From contig CP018226.1 in NCBI GenBank assembly GCA_016865015.1, forward strand, positions 899,001 through 963,000: a stretch of DNA of 64,000 nt, given 5' to 3'. Made by a program: the position numbers and the translations under genes. The notes under the pieces were generated by a model, which searched no databases, was not told the DNA's origin, and saw only the letters and a list, made by a program, of their open reading frames with translations. The DNA is from Rhizobiales bacterium IMCC20636 (GTDB lineage Bacteria > Pseudomonadota > Alphaproteobacteria > Rhizobiales > GCA-2746425). How positions within the stretch are numbered: position 1 is the first letter of the stretch; each line of letters begins with the position of its first letter. Positions 9,221-18,076 of the stretch are shown in pieces.

Positions 9221-10048
9221 TCACCCTTTCACAGCGCCGGCGGTCAAACCGGCGACGAGGTAACGTTGCAGAAAAAAGAATATCGCGATGACCGGGACAG
9301 AGACCATGACCGACGAGGCCATCAACTCGCCATAACGGATGCCGTATTGTCCGATGAAATCGTTGAGACCAACGGGCAAGGTGCGCATTTCCTTGGTCGA
9401 GGTGAACGACAATGCGAACAGAAATTCCTGCCAGGTGACGATCAGAACGTAGACGGCTGTGGCAATCACGCCGGGCCGTGCCAGCGGCACCACAATGTCC
9501 CAGAAAACGCGCACGGGACCGGCGCCATCAATACTGGCTGCTTCTTCCAGTGACACGGGCAGCTTGATCAGAAAGCCGCGCAACATCCAGATGGCCACCG
9601 GCAATGTCACCGACACATAGGCGATGATCAGGGACGTGTAGGTATTGAGCAGATCGGCCAGTCGCATCATCTTGTAAATCGGAATGATGATGGCCGAGTG
9701 GGGAAACATCTGAGCAATCACCACTGCACCCATCAAGACCGTCAGTGCAATCAGCTTCCCGCGTGAAAAACTGTAGGCTGCAAGCAAAGCCAGTGTGACG
9801 GTAATGGCCACAGAGGCACCTGACACGATGATTGAATTCATGAAGTAGGTGCGAAATTCGGGGCGAAACGCAGTGACGTAATTCTCCAATGTCGGCGCTG
9901 TCGGCCACAGGCGCGCGGGTATTGCAAAGGGTTCCGTGGCTGGTTTCAGGCTGACAGATATCATCCAGAAGAACGGCAGCAGCACAAACAGCGCGAGCAC
10001 GATCTGCAACGCTGCCAGTCCAAACCGGGTGGTGGCGGTGTGCTTCAT
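9221..10048 (-). CDS. CUT1 sugar ABC permease (MalG type)
   Basis: A 275-residue inner-membrane protein with about six hydrophobic segments. The EAA loop that docks on the ATPase, EEAASIDGAGPVRVFWDIVVPLARPG, is clear near residues 185-210. The C-terminal QRYLVAGLTAGAVKG is the usual end of MalG/UgpE-like permeases. It overlaps the MalF-type permease gene by 4 bases. It forms the translocation pore with that partner. Confidence 0.93.
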   Translation of the reverse strand: MKHTATTRFGLAALQIVLALFVLLPFFWMISVSLKPATEPFAIPARLWPTAPTLENYVTAFRPEFRTYFMNSIIVSGASVAITVTLALLAAYSFSRGKLIALTVLMGAVVIAQMFPHSAIIIPIYKMMRLADLLNTYTSLIIAYVSVTLPVAIWMLRGFLIKLPVSLEEAASIDGAGPVRVFWDIVVPLARPGVIATAVYVLIVTWQEFLFALSFTSTKEMRTLPVGLNDFIGQYGIRYGELMASSVMVSVPVIAIFFFLQRYLVAGLTAGAVKG

Positions 10049-10932
10049 GCGACAGGCCTCCGATTGGAAGCGCTCTTCTGCACGATCACGTAGAGCGCGA
10101 CGAATATCGCCAATACGATAATGGAGAAAACGCCATAGGTCGCGGCTTCACCAAAGCGAAACTGACCAAAACCCGTTTCGAATATTTTTGTCGGAAAGAT
10201 ATGTGTGGCATTTTGCGGTCCGCCGCGGGTCAACACCCAAACGATGTCGAAATAATTGAAAGTCAGGATCAGAGTCAGTACAATATTGACCAGGATGACA
10301 TCCTTGATGGCGGGTATTGTCACGTCAAACAATCGTCGCACAGGGCCGGCGCCATCCAGCGTGGCGGCTTCAACCTGACTTTGATCCACGTTTTGAAGCG
10401 CGGCCAGATAGATCAACATGGAGAATGGGAAGCCTTTCCAGATGGCAACAAAAATGACGGCGGCCATTGCAGTTGAACTGCTTGCCAGCCAGGCGGCGCC
10501 ATCTTCAAAAAACCCGAAACGCATCATCAGGGAGTTGATCAGGCCCAATTGGGGGTCATACATGAAGCGCCACAAAATAGCGGTCACCACGCCGGGTAAA
10601 ATAAAGGGCATCAGCACCACTGCCCGCAGAACGCCTTGCATGGGCAGACCCTGATTGAGCAAGACTGCCGCAGCGAAACCGAGCAGATTCTGGAGGATTA
10701 CTACACCCAGGGTCCAGATGATGGAGTTGCGCAGAATTTCATGGAAATCGCGGCTGGCCAGTATTTTCTCATAGATCTCAAAGCCAACAAAGCGGGGCGT
10801 CGGATTTATGAAAGACGTGTCCCGGAACGATTCAAATACGGTTCCGATCATCGGATAATACAGAAAAACCGCGATCAGCAATAATGTGGGGGCGAGAAAC
10901 AACCAAAGCAGCCATCTATCCTTGTGGGTCAT
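10045..10932 (-). CDS. CUT1 sugar ABC permease (MalF/UgpA type)
   Basis: A 295-residue permease with six predicted membrane helices, an N-terminal LFLAPTLLLIAVFLYYPMIG segment and the EAA motif VEAATLDGAGPVRRLFDVTIPAIKD. It partners with the MalG-type protein encoded next. The gene is separated from the binding-protein gene by about 75 bases that hold a strong hairpin. Confidence 0.93.
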   Translation of the reverse strand: MTHKDRWLLWLFLAPTLLLIAVFLYYPMIGTVFESFRDTSFINPTPRFVGFEIYEKILASRDFHEILRNSIIWTLGVVILQNLLGFAAAVLLNQGLPMQGVLRAVVLMPFILPGVVTAILWRFMYDPQLGLINSLMMRFGFFEDGAAWLASSSTAMAAVIFVAIWKGFPFSMLIYLAALQNVDQSQVEAATLDGAGPVRRLFDVTIPAIKDVILVNIVLTLILTFNYFDIVWVLTRGGPQNATHIFPTKIFETGFGQFRFGEAATYGVFSIIVLAIFVALYVIVQKSASNRRPVA

Positions 10933-10956
10933 CGCATTACCTTAGGTGTTTTGAAA

Positions 10957-10992
10957 ATGGTTGCAGACAATCAAGGGACTGCCTGCAACCAT
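10957..10992 (-). terminator. hairpin between binding-protein and permease genes
   Basis: A perfect 10-bp inverted repeat (ATGGTTGCAG / CTGCAACCAT), followed on the minus strand by a short T-rich stretch (TTTTC). Such a stem just after the binding-protein gene usually stops most transcripts or protects the upstream message, so the binding protein is made in excess over the permeases. Confidence 0.6.
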
Positions 10993-11006
10993 CGGTCTGG
11001 GAGGTA

Positions 11007-12221
11007 TCAGTTCAAAGCGTCGATGGCTTTGCATGCCTCGGCTGCAGACGATGCAACATCTTTTCCGGAGAAGACATCCTGATAAAGACGCATTTGCAAA
11101 TCTGCAATTTCAAGATACCGCGCGGACAGTGGACGAGGCGCGGCATTGTCCAGATGGCTCATGATACGATCAGCACCATCGCGGTTTTTGGCGAGGAACG
11201 GACCAGCTGCGGCCTTGTTGGCCGGCAGAAGATCAACAACGTCGCCATTGACGTCTTCACGAACCAGGAATTCGACAAATTTCCAGGCAGCTTCCTTGTT
11301 CTTGGAGCTCTGGAAAACAGCAAGGTTCCAACCGCCATAAGTGCCGATGGCTGTTTTGCCTTCAGGTGCGGTGCCGTTGACAAAACCCCAGTCGATATTG
11401 CTTTTCTGGAGTGTTGGTTGTTCCAGGGCTGGCCAGAACTCGATCGCCAGTGAACCGTTCAGGAACAGTTCACGCATGTCGCCCGAGGACGCGTTGAGAA
11501 TGCCTTCGGGGGCAAATTTCGACAAGTCCTGCAGATAGCTGAGGGCTTCAACGGCAGGAGCTTCGTCCAGCGCGCAGGAGCCATCTTCCGCAAGAACCTT
11601 ACCACCGTTGGAGAAGATGAAGGAGTTGACGACAACCACGGTGTCCTCACCCTTATGCCCGAACAGGCCAACGCCAAACTTGCCGTCGCCAGTCATTTTT
11701 TCAGCAGCCTGTTTGAGGCCGTCGAATGTTTTCAGGCTTTCCGGATCAACACCGGCGGCATCAAGAAGAGCCTTGTTGTAGAAACTGAACTGCCAGACAT
11801 CGACATTGAACGGAATGCCATACAGTCCACCATTGAAGACCGCAGAATCCCATGCGCCGCCAAAGAACTGATCGCGGGTAAGGCCTGCAGCTTTTGCTTC
11901 TTCCGTCAGGTCTTCAACGGCTCCGGCTTGTGCGAAGGCACCAACCCAGATCTGGTCCAGCGTTGCGATGTCAGGTGGGTTTCCGCCCTGAACAGCCGTC
12001 AACAAGCGTTGTTGATACTCGGGGTAGGGCACCGTTGTGACTTCGATCTTGATGCTGGGGTTTTCTGCCATGAAGCGATCAACGGCAGCTTTCTGAAATC
12101 CCGACAAGCCACTTTCGGTTTGTTGGTTATCCCAGAACTGCAGCGTCACGTCCTGAGCGTAGGCCATACTGGTGGATAGCAGCAACCCGGCGGCTATTGC
12201 GGTGTGTTTGAAGAATTTCAT
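11007..12221 (-). CDS. exported sugar-binding protein of the CUT1 importer
   Basis: A 404-residue family 1 solute-binding protein with a Sec signal peptide (cleavage likely after AYA, before QDVTLQFW). Domain features include the DNQQTESGLSGFQKAAVDRF start, YGIPFNVDVWQFSFYNKALLD and the YGGWNLAVFQSSKNKEAAWKF lobe. It captures the substrate, probably a sugar or sugar acid, in the periplasm. It is the first gene after the regulator, about 30 bases downstream of it. Confidence 0.93.
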   Translation of the reverse strand: MKFFKHTAIAAGLLLSTSMAYAQDVTLQFWDNQQTESGLSGFQKAAVDRFMAENPSIKIEVTTVPYPEYQQRLLTAVQGGNPPDIATLDQIWVGAFAQAGAVEDLTEEAKAAGLTRDQFFGGAWDSAVFNGGLYGIPFNVDVWQFSFYNKALLDAAGVDPESLKTFDGLKQAAEKMTGDGKFGVGLFGHKGEDTVVVVNSFIFSNGGKVLAEDGSCALDEAPAVEALSYLQDLSKFAPEGILNASSGDMRELFLNGSLAIEFWPALEQPTLQKSNIDWGFVNGTAPEGKTAIGTYGGWNLAVFQSSKNKEAAWKFVEFLVREDVNGDVVDLLPANKAAAGPFLAKNRDGADRIMSHLDNAAPRPLSARYLEIADLQMRLYQDVFSGKDVASSAAEACKAIDALN

Positions 12222-12251
12222 GGTAGTCCTCCCTTTGAAGTTAAGTCCGAT

Positions 12252-14018
12252 TCATGATTTCAATGTTTTGTGCAAGAATTGCCGGTCTGTTTGGACCGGC
12301 ACCTCAGATGCCATGTCGCCTGCGATAGACATTTTCACTCCGACAGCGCTGATCGATTGGCGGTCCTCCGCCAGAACGCCGTCATCGGTGATGATTTCAT
12401 CCACATCGGCCATTCTGGCGATGCGGTGATTTCCGTCACTTCCAATGATCGTGTTGTCAGCCAGTGCAACTGTGCGCACTGCGGCCTGTATAAATCTCTG
12501 ACCCGCCAGCGCACGCCTTTCATCGACTGCCGAAATTCCAAAACCTGACGTGGCCCCTGCAATGGTGACAAAGGCACAATCGGGCTTGATATGATCAAAT
12601 ATTGCGCCAAGACTCGGGCCCACCAGGCAACGATCAGCGGCTTGATATTCTCCACTGGTGAGAATGACTTTCAGCGAGGGCGCATCTTCCAGACAATGCA
12701 TCACATCCAGCGCATTGGTCACAACAGTCAGGCCTTGGATGCGCGGATCATCTGCAAAGGCGAGTTTGCGCAATTCATTGGCCATGAACAATGTGGCCTG
12801 ACCCTCTCCAATCGCAATCACCTGACCGGGGTGAATCCGGTGCATTGCAGCGCGCGCGACCTCTCGCTGGAGGCGGGTAATTTCGGCTGCTATGCCCTGA
12901 TGAGGTGGCGTGACAATGAGTTCAAAACCATATTTCTTCACACGACTTTGCATGGAAGCAATCATCGAGCGATACCAGTCATGCGCTGGAAAATGCGGCA
13001 TGAAGCCGATGCGCTTGCCTGCGGGCGCACGTCTGGCTGACAATACATCTGGCCCGGCGAGTTTTTCCCGACATTGGTCTTGCAACCGCCAACTGCCATC
13101 AGATGCGGCTTCATAGAAATCACAAAAATTCTCAGGTGTGATGATGGCGTGCGGCGTAATGTTTTCACTTAAAGGTTCACCAGCAAGTGCAGCCGCCATC
13201 GCATCGATGGCGCGCATGCCAACCACATCTGGAAAGAACGCTGCAACGCCTTTCAACAATGCCTGAGACTGGAGGCGGCCGACGAAATCGGCACTTTCCC
13301 CGCCTGCCGCGTAGACCGCTGGCGTTGCACCGTAGCGCTCTGCTGCTTCGATAGCGGCAATCGCGCTGTGATCGTTCACCGCAAAGATGACATTGATGGT
13401 GTCTTTCAACTGCAGTGCGTCGCTGGCAACGCGCTGAGCTATCTTGTAAGTGCCCTGGCCATTGACATGGTTGATGATCAATTGATCACCGCACACCTGA
13501 CGCAACCCGGCTTCAAAACCCTTTGCGCGCTCCTGTACATTGCTCAACTCAGAGTGTCCGATCATCAAGGCGTGGACCGGCTGACCTTTGACATGCGTTC
13601 CCGCCAGTTGGCCTAATTCATAAGAGGCGGAAAAATTGTCCGGACCAAAATAGGTGCCAAATTCCTGTGGCGCGGACTCGGCGATGAAAGGTATGTTCCG
13701 ACGGGAAATGTCGCGCCTCAATGCACTGCTTCCACGCACATCAATCGGTGGCAGAATAACGGCATCAAAATCGTCAATCGCGGATGAAAGCTGTCTGTCA
13801 ATGGGAGAGTTTCTTGCCTCGCTGATCAGAGCCTGATCAGGCAGGGATGCGCCACCATGGGTGCGTTTCAATGCGCCGGCTTCCGCCAGTTCAGCAAGAT
13901 CGCGGCGCAATGTGACGCGTGACACTTCAGGCATGATGGAAGCCAACGCGCCAATGCTCACAGTGGTCTCACGCTGTAAAACCGACAATATCCGTTTATG
14001 TCTTTTTTCTTTGAGCAT
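12252..14018 (-). CDS. regulator fusing DeoR HTH, periplasmic-binding-like domain and DeoR sensor
   Basis: A 588-residue protein. Residues 1-60 form a DeoR-type winged helix (KRHKRILSVLQRE, SRVTLRRDLAELAEAGALKRTHGGA). Residues about 75-340 look like a LacI/RbsB-type sugar-binding domain (FDAVILPPIDVRG, ALMIGHSELSNVQERAKGFEAGL, IFAVNDHSAIAAIEAAERYG). Residues about 350-588 resemble the DeoR C-terminal sensor (IAIGEGQATLFMANEL, LTVVTNALDVM, VILTSGEY, DCAFVTIAGATSGFGISAVDE, IIGSDGNHRIARM, EIITDDGVL). The start at 14018 is preceded by GGGAGA. It heads the ABC operon and probably represses it. A two-sensor regulator of this kind is unusual; normal DeoR proteins are about 255 residues. Confidence 0.85.
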   Translation of the reverse strand: MLKEKRHKRILSVLQRETTVSIGALASIMPEVSRVTLRRDLAELAEAGALKRTHGGASLPDQALISEARNSPIDRQLSSAIDDFDAVILPPIDVRGSSALRRDISRRNIPFIAESAPQEFGTYFGPDNFSASYELGQLAGTHVKGQPVHALMIGHSELSNVQERAKGFEAGLRQVCGDQLIINHVNGQGTYKIAQRVASDALQLKDTINVIFAVNDHSAIAAIEAAERYGATPAVYAAGGESADFVGRLQSQALLKGVAAFFPDVVGMRAIDAMAAALAGEPLSENITPHAIITPENFCDFYEAASDGSWRLQDQCREKLAGPDVLSARRAPAGKRIGFMPHFPAHDWYRSMIASMQSRVKKYGFELIVTPPHQGIAAEITRLQREVARAAMHRIHPGQVIAIGEGQATLFMANELRKLAFADDPRIQGLTVVTNALDVMHCLEDAPSLKVILTSGEYQAADRCLVGPSLGAIFDHIKPDCAFVTIAGATSGFGISAVDERRALAGQRFIQAAVRTVALADNTIIGSDGNHRIARMADVDEIITDDGVLAEDRQSISAVGVKMSIAGDMASEVPVQTDRQFLHKTLKS

Positions 14019-14071
14019 TGTTTCTCCCGACTTTTGGGTAGGAATAATTTCCCGTGAGCTCAATATCATTT

Positions 14072-14147
14072 TGATCATATGATAGCGGAAAAGAACAATG
14101 TTGATCATTTCTGATCACAAGTGGGTGTGTGAAATTGAGATTGATCG
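14072..14147. promoter_or_regulatory. array of TGATCA elements upstream of the fused regulator
   Basis: Palindromic TGATCA occurs at 14072, 14102 and 14112, with TGATCG at 14142, all in the leader of the regulator/ABC operon. Spacings of 30, 10 and 30 bases (about three, one and three helical turns) suggest cooperative binding on one DNA face, as seen for DeoR-family repressors. Autoregulation is inferred. Confidence 0.5.
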
Positions 14148-14414
14148 ATTGGATTTTACTGAGCGGGAGAGGGCTGTCAGCTTGCTGGGGTAGCGGGAAT
14201 TGGATGACAGTATCGTGTGGTCTTCTGGCGACGTGACGACATTTATTGTGAATGGGAAGACTGTGCTTCATCTGTCGTGGGTTCAGGACAGTGGAGTGAG
14301 GATGCTGCCAGAGATGGCGTCAGCCTTGAGGCTACGGAGAAGGATCGCTGGTTTTGCTCTGCAGACAATACCCGGAGCATGATTTTGTATGGGTCTGTTG
14401 CAGGCAGAGCTATT
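14148..14414. other. intergenic stretch without a recognisable gene
   Basis: Between the regulator operon leader and the end of the GntR gene no frame shows coding character or a good ribosome site. Short open frames on both strands match nothing I recognise. I see no strong terminator. Confidence 0.5.
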
Positions 14415-15122
14415 CTATCTTTGACTGATGATCTCTTCAGTTTCGGCAAGGTGGGTGGTCATTGCCTGTGAAGCTTTTGCCGGGTCACCTGCATGGATCG
14501 CCGCTGCAACGGCTTCATGACGCCGACACACGTCCCGGTTCCGGTCCTCATTGGCAAATGTGATTCTGCGCTCAACGATCAACCAACGCAAAATGGCCCG
14601 CACAATCTGAGGTAAAATCGGATTTCGTGAAATGGCGGCGAGTGCTTCATGAAACTCCACGTCGGCGTGCCAAAAGGCTTCCTGATCAGAAATGGCAGCG
14701 CGCCCGGCGGCCAATGCCGCATCCAGTCGCGCCAAACCCACTGCATCAGCGGATTCAGCTGCTTTTGCTGCCAGACTGCTTTCGATGAACCGCCGCAGCT
14801 CCATGAGGTGAGCAACATTCATCTCATCGCGCAATGCGCTGCGCACGATAAGGTCCAGCTCCGACAAGACATTGTCGAATGTCGGTTTCAGCGGACGAAC
14901 GCGTCGCCCTTGCCGGCGTTCCACAAGGCCGCGACGCTCCAGTGAAAACAGTGCCTCGCGCACTGCGGGTCTCCCAACCCCAAATCTTTCCATGAGCTTG
15001 CGTTCACTGGGTAAAACGCCTGCTTCGTCAAACATTCCATCAACGATCTCGCGCGCCAGTACCCGTTCGATCTGTTCGTACAACCGCTCTGTGGATATAT
15101 GATCGCTTCGAACGTTGGACAT
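14415..15122 (-). CDS. GntR-family (FCD) transcription regulator
   Basis: A 235-residue FadR-subfamily regulator. The N-terminal winged helix shows LPSERKLMERFGVGRPAVREALFSLERRGLVERRQG. The all-helical FCD ligand domain carries the usual metal-binding acidic/His positions (DVEFHEAL, HEAVAAAIHAGD, THLAETEE). It is the last gene of the TRAP transporter operon. Its likely targets are the divergent promoters near 18.0 kb, where a GGTATAC palindrome fits the UxuR/ExuR-type operator. An uronate-derived effector is a reasonable guess. Confidence 0.9.
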   Translation of the reverse strand: MSNVRSDHISTERLYEQIERVLAREIVDGMFDEAGVLPSERKLMERFGVGRPAVREALFSLERRGLVERRQGRRVRPLKPTFDNVLSELDLIVRSALRDEMNVAHLMELRRFIESSLAAKAAESADAVGLARLDAALAAGRAAISDQEAFWHADVEFHEALAAISRNPILPQIVRAILRWLIVERRITFANEDRNRDVCRRHEAVAAAIHAGDPAKASQAMTTHLAETEEIISQR

Positions 15123-15142
15123 GGAAAACTCTCATTGGATCT

Positions 15143-16420
15143 TCATGGGCCGTATAACATATCAGGCAGCCAAGTCGATATTGCAGGCACGAAAGTCACC
15201 AGCATCAATGCGATCAATAGCGGAATGTAGAATGGCAAAGTCCCAGCGACGGCCCTTTCGAAAGGCACTTTTGCAACCCGGCTGAGAACAAAGAGGACCA
15301 TGCCAACAGGCGGTGTTAAAAGCCCGATCATCAAATTAAACACGACGATCACGCCAAACTGCTCGGGCGATACACCAAATCCGACAACGATTGGCAGCAA
15401 CACTGGCACCAGTATCGTGATTGCGGCAATGGTTTCGAGAAAACAGCCGACCACGAGCAACAAGATATTGACGATCAGCAGGATTGCTATCTTGTTGCTC
15501 GAGATGCTCAATAGCAGGTCTGCCAGTTGTTCGGTCACATGTGATGCGGTCAGGATCCAGGCGAAAACGGTCGCCGCTGCAACCACGAACATCACCGCGC
15601 CTGTTGTCTCTGCCGTTTCCAGAAGGACGGCCCACATGGATTTGAAACTCAGATTGCGATACACTACAAAGCCGAGGAAAAGCGTGTAGAAAACGGCTGC
15701 AATAGCCGCTTCGGTGGGGGTCACCATGCCCGACAGGATGCCACCAATGATAATGACCGGCGTCAGCAGGGATAGAAATGCGTCCTTGAACGAGTGTCGC
15801 AGGACGGACAGCGCAAACTTCTGATCGCGACCGAAGTTGCGGCGGCGTGCCATAAAAAAGATCATGGTCGACAGGGCAAATGCAGTCAGCAAGCCAGGCA
15901 GGACGCCTGCCATGAACAACCGGCCGATGGATTCTGAAGCGACAACGCCATAGAAGATCATCGGAAGCGACGGCGGGATAAGCGGGCCGATGACCGAACT
16001 GGCAGCCGTGATCCCAATGGAAAACCCATCATCATATCCGGCATCGCGCATGGCTTTGATTTCAATCGCGCCCATGCCACCGGCATCGGCAACCGCCGCG
16101 CCGGACATGCCCGAGAAAATAACACTGGCGGCAACATTCACATGCCCCAGTCCGCCGCGCATCCACCCTACACAAGCACAAGCGAAGGCGAAAATGCGGT
16201 CCGTCACCTGCACCGCATTCATCAGCGATCCTGCAAGAATGAAAAATGGAACTGCAAGAATGGGAAAACTGTCAAGCCCACCGATCATCCGTTGCAGAAT
16301 GGTCAGTTCCGGCAGGCCTTCAACGACAAAATAGAGGATTGAACTTAACGCCAGCGAAACTCCCACCGGCACGCCCAGCAACAGAGCTCCAAACAGAAAG
16401 GCAAACAGAACAGCAATCAT
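15143..16420 (-). CDS. TRAP transporter large permease (DctM)
   Basis: A 425-residue integral membrane protein with about twelve hydrophobic segments. Family marks include GSLMNAVQVTDRIFAFA, SGMSGAAVADAGGMGAIEIKAM, IPPSLPMIFYGV and TPPVGMVLFVLSRVAKVPFE. It moves an organic acid inward with sodium. The gene overlaps the small permease gene by 4 bases, giving the order DctP-DctQ-DctM-GntR. Confidence 0.95.
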   Translation of the reverse strand: MIAVLFAFLFGALLLGVPVGVSLALSSILYFVVEGLPELTILQRMIGGLDSFPILAVPFFILAGSLMNAVQVTDRIFAFACACVGWMRGGLGHVNVAASVIFSGMSGAAVADAGGMGAIEIKAMRDAGYDDGFSIGITAASSVIGPLIPPSLPMIFYGVVASESIGRLFMAGVLPGLLTAFALSTMIFFMARRRNFGRDQKFALSVLRHSFKDAFLSLLTPVIIIGGILSGMVTPTEAAIAAVFYTLFLGFVVYRNLSFKSMWAVLLETAETTGAVMFVVAAATVFAWILTASHVTEQLADLLLSISSNKIAILLIVNILLLVVGCFLETIAAITILVPVLLPIVVGFGVSPEQFGVIVVFNLMIGLLTPPVGMVLFVLSRVAKVPFERAVAGTLPFYIPLLIALMLVTFVPAISTWLPDMLYGP

Positions 16421-16920
16421 AGCGACGCCCCATCGATTTCGGAGAATTCAGTTTTGGGCGTGCCTGAAAAGACATGCACTGCCGTGTGCAGAGCCATCAG
16501 CCCGAAGGCGACGACAACGGGCCAGTACAGCACCGTCAGCGGCAGATCGATCATCGTCATTGACCGACGCGTGCGACTGGCCAATTCGTAGCCATAAAAG
16601 GCCAGCCAGGAGAAGCAGATCAGATTTGCGGGCAGAATGATGAACCGTTCGATCCATTTTGCGATGCGCGGTCCAATGGCCTTTTCCAGCATTTCGATCC
16701 GCAATTGCGTCCCGTGCCGTACTGCCAGCGCCGCTCCCCAGAATGATGTGCCGATCATCAGATATCGGGCAATTTCTTCGGTCCAGCCAATTGAATCATT
16801 CATCACGTAACGTGTGAAGAATTGAAGAAATACGATAACGCCCATGGCGCATAGCAGCAAAACTGCCATCGATTTTTCAACGACGCCAATCGCATCATAG
16901 ATACGCCTGAGCACTGTCAT
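16417..16920 (-). CDS. TRAP transporter small permease (DctQ)
   Basis: A 167-residue protein with four membrane segments and the family motifs FTRYVMNDSIGWTEEIARYLMI and GTQLRIEML. Start taken at 16920 because GGGAGAC precedes it; the frame continues upstream into non-conserved sequence. It pairs with the large permease in the inner membrane. Confidence 0.93.
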   Translation of the reverse strand: MTVLRRIYDAIGVVEKSMAVLLLCAMGVIVFLQFFTRYVMNDSIGWTEEIARYLMIGTSFWGAALAVRHGTQLRIEMLEKAIGPRIAKWIERFIILPANLICFSWLAFYGYELASRTRRSMTMIDLPLTVLYWPVVVAFGLMALHTAVHVFSGTPKTEFSEIDGASL

Positions 16921-16972
16921 ATGTCTCCCGAGAATAATGCGGCCCCCAGATATCTCCGAGGGCCGCAGAGGA

Positions 16973-17935
16973 TTACTTGATTGCGCGGATTGCGTCGATT
17001 TGCTCCGCCGTCCAGCCAAGGTCGTTGTCTTTCCAGGCGGGCTCAACCAGTTTTGCAAAAGCGGATTTATCAGGCTCGGTGACGGTCAAGCCCTTCTCTC
17101 TGAAGAAGTCGGCAAGAGTCGCCTCTTTTGCGATGATGTCCTGGCTTGCTGCTGCAGCAGCTTCAGCCCAGACTTCTGCAAAAACGGCCTGATCTTCGGC
17201 TGACATTCCCTCCCAGACATCGCCATTGGCAACGGTAAAGAAACCATCCGTTGTGTGACCTGTCAAAGCGATATGAGACTGAACTTCATAAAACTTTTTC
17301 GCTTCGATGGTCGGAAGCGGATTTTCCTGTGCATCAACCGTACCCTGTTGCAATGCCAGATAGACTTCGGCAAATGCGATCGGTGTTGCGTTTGCGCCAA
17401 CAGCGTCAGTAAACATGGTCAGGATCGGGACCGGTGGAATACGGATCTTGAGCCCTTTCATATCCGCCGGGCTGTTAATGGCTTTGTTCGACGTCACATG
17501 ACGCTGGCCGTAATAGGTGAGGCCAAGAATCTTGTTGCCGCTTTCGGCTTCATACTCAGAGACGATCTCTTTGTAGATGTCGCTTGATGGATAAGCGAGG
17601 AAGTGGTCCAGGTCCCGCCACAAAAACGGTGCCAGATGCACTTGAATCGGCTTGTAGATATCACTCAGCAAACCGGGGCTGACGAACCCCATATCCAGGC
17701 CACCAAGGTTGAGGCTTTCGTGCATTTCTGCCTGGGAGCCCAGAACCGAACCCGGGAAAATATCGATTTCGTAACGCCCGTCGGTGCGTTCCTTGATCTT
17801 TTCCGCGGCCTCAAGTGCGCGCACATGAAACGCTTCTGAAGTCTCATAAGCGTGACCAAAACGAAGTGTCTCCGCGCTCAGACCTGACGCGCTGAGCGCA
17901 AGGGCCGCCGCGGCTGCAAAAAACGTATATTTCAT
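16973..17935 (-). CDS. TRAP substrate-binding protein (DctP)
   Basis: A 320-residue periplasmic binding protein with a signal peptide (MKYTFFAAAAALALSASGLSA, then ETLRFGHA). DctP marks include the EIDIFPGSVLGSQAEMHESL region, the IRIPPVPILTMF loop with the arginine that clamps a carboxylate in this family, and LALQQGTVDAQENPLPTI. The start at 17935 has GAGAG upstream; the frame also opens at 17986. The substrate is probably an uronate or another sugar acid, judged from the neighbouring catabolic genes. Confidence 0.94.
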   Translation of the reverse strand: MKYTFFAAAAALALSASGLSAETLRFGHAYETSEAFHVRALEAAEKIKERTDGRYEIDIFPGSVLGSQAEMHESLNLGGLDMGFVSPGLLSDIYKPIQVHLAPFLWRDLDHFLAYPSSDIYKEIVSEYEAESGNKILGLTYYGQRHVTSNKAINSPADMKGLKIRIPPVPILTMFTDAVGANATPIAFAEVYLALQQGTVDAQENPLPTIEAKKFYEVQSHIALTGHTTDGFFTVANGDVWEGMSAEDQAVFAEVWAEAAAAASQDIIAKEATLADFFREKGLTVTEPDKSAFAKLVEPAWKDNDLGWTAEQIDAIRAIK

Positions 17936-17996
17936 AGATTTCTCTCTTCCGTTGGTTGTCGACGCGATTTCCATCGCTCTTGGCATTTCCTGAATT

Positions 17997-18033
17997 TTGG
18001 TATACTAAGTACTCCGAATAGTCAAATATTTGA
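17997..18033. promoter_or_regulatory. divergent control region with GntR-type operator
   Basis: TTGGTATACTAA (17997-18008) is a near-perfect palindrome matching the GGTATACC core bound by UxuR/ExuR-like FCD regulators. A second perfect palindrome, TCAAATATTTGA, lies at 18022-18033. Both sit between the divergent TRAP operon and the DapA/UxuA operon. Confidence 0.6.
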
Positions 18034-18076
18034 TATTCCGAGACGGATTTCTGAACACAAAGAAAAGGATCACACA

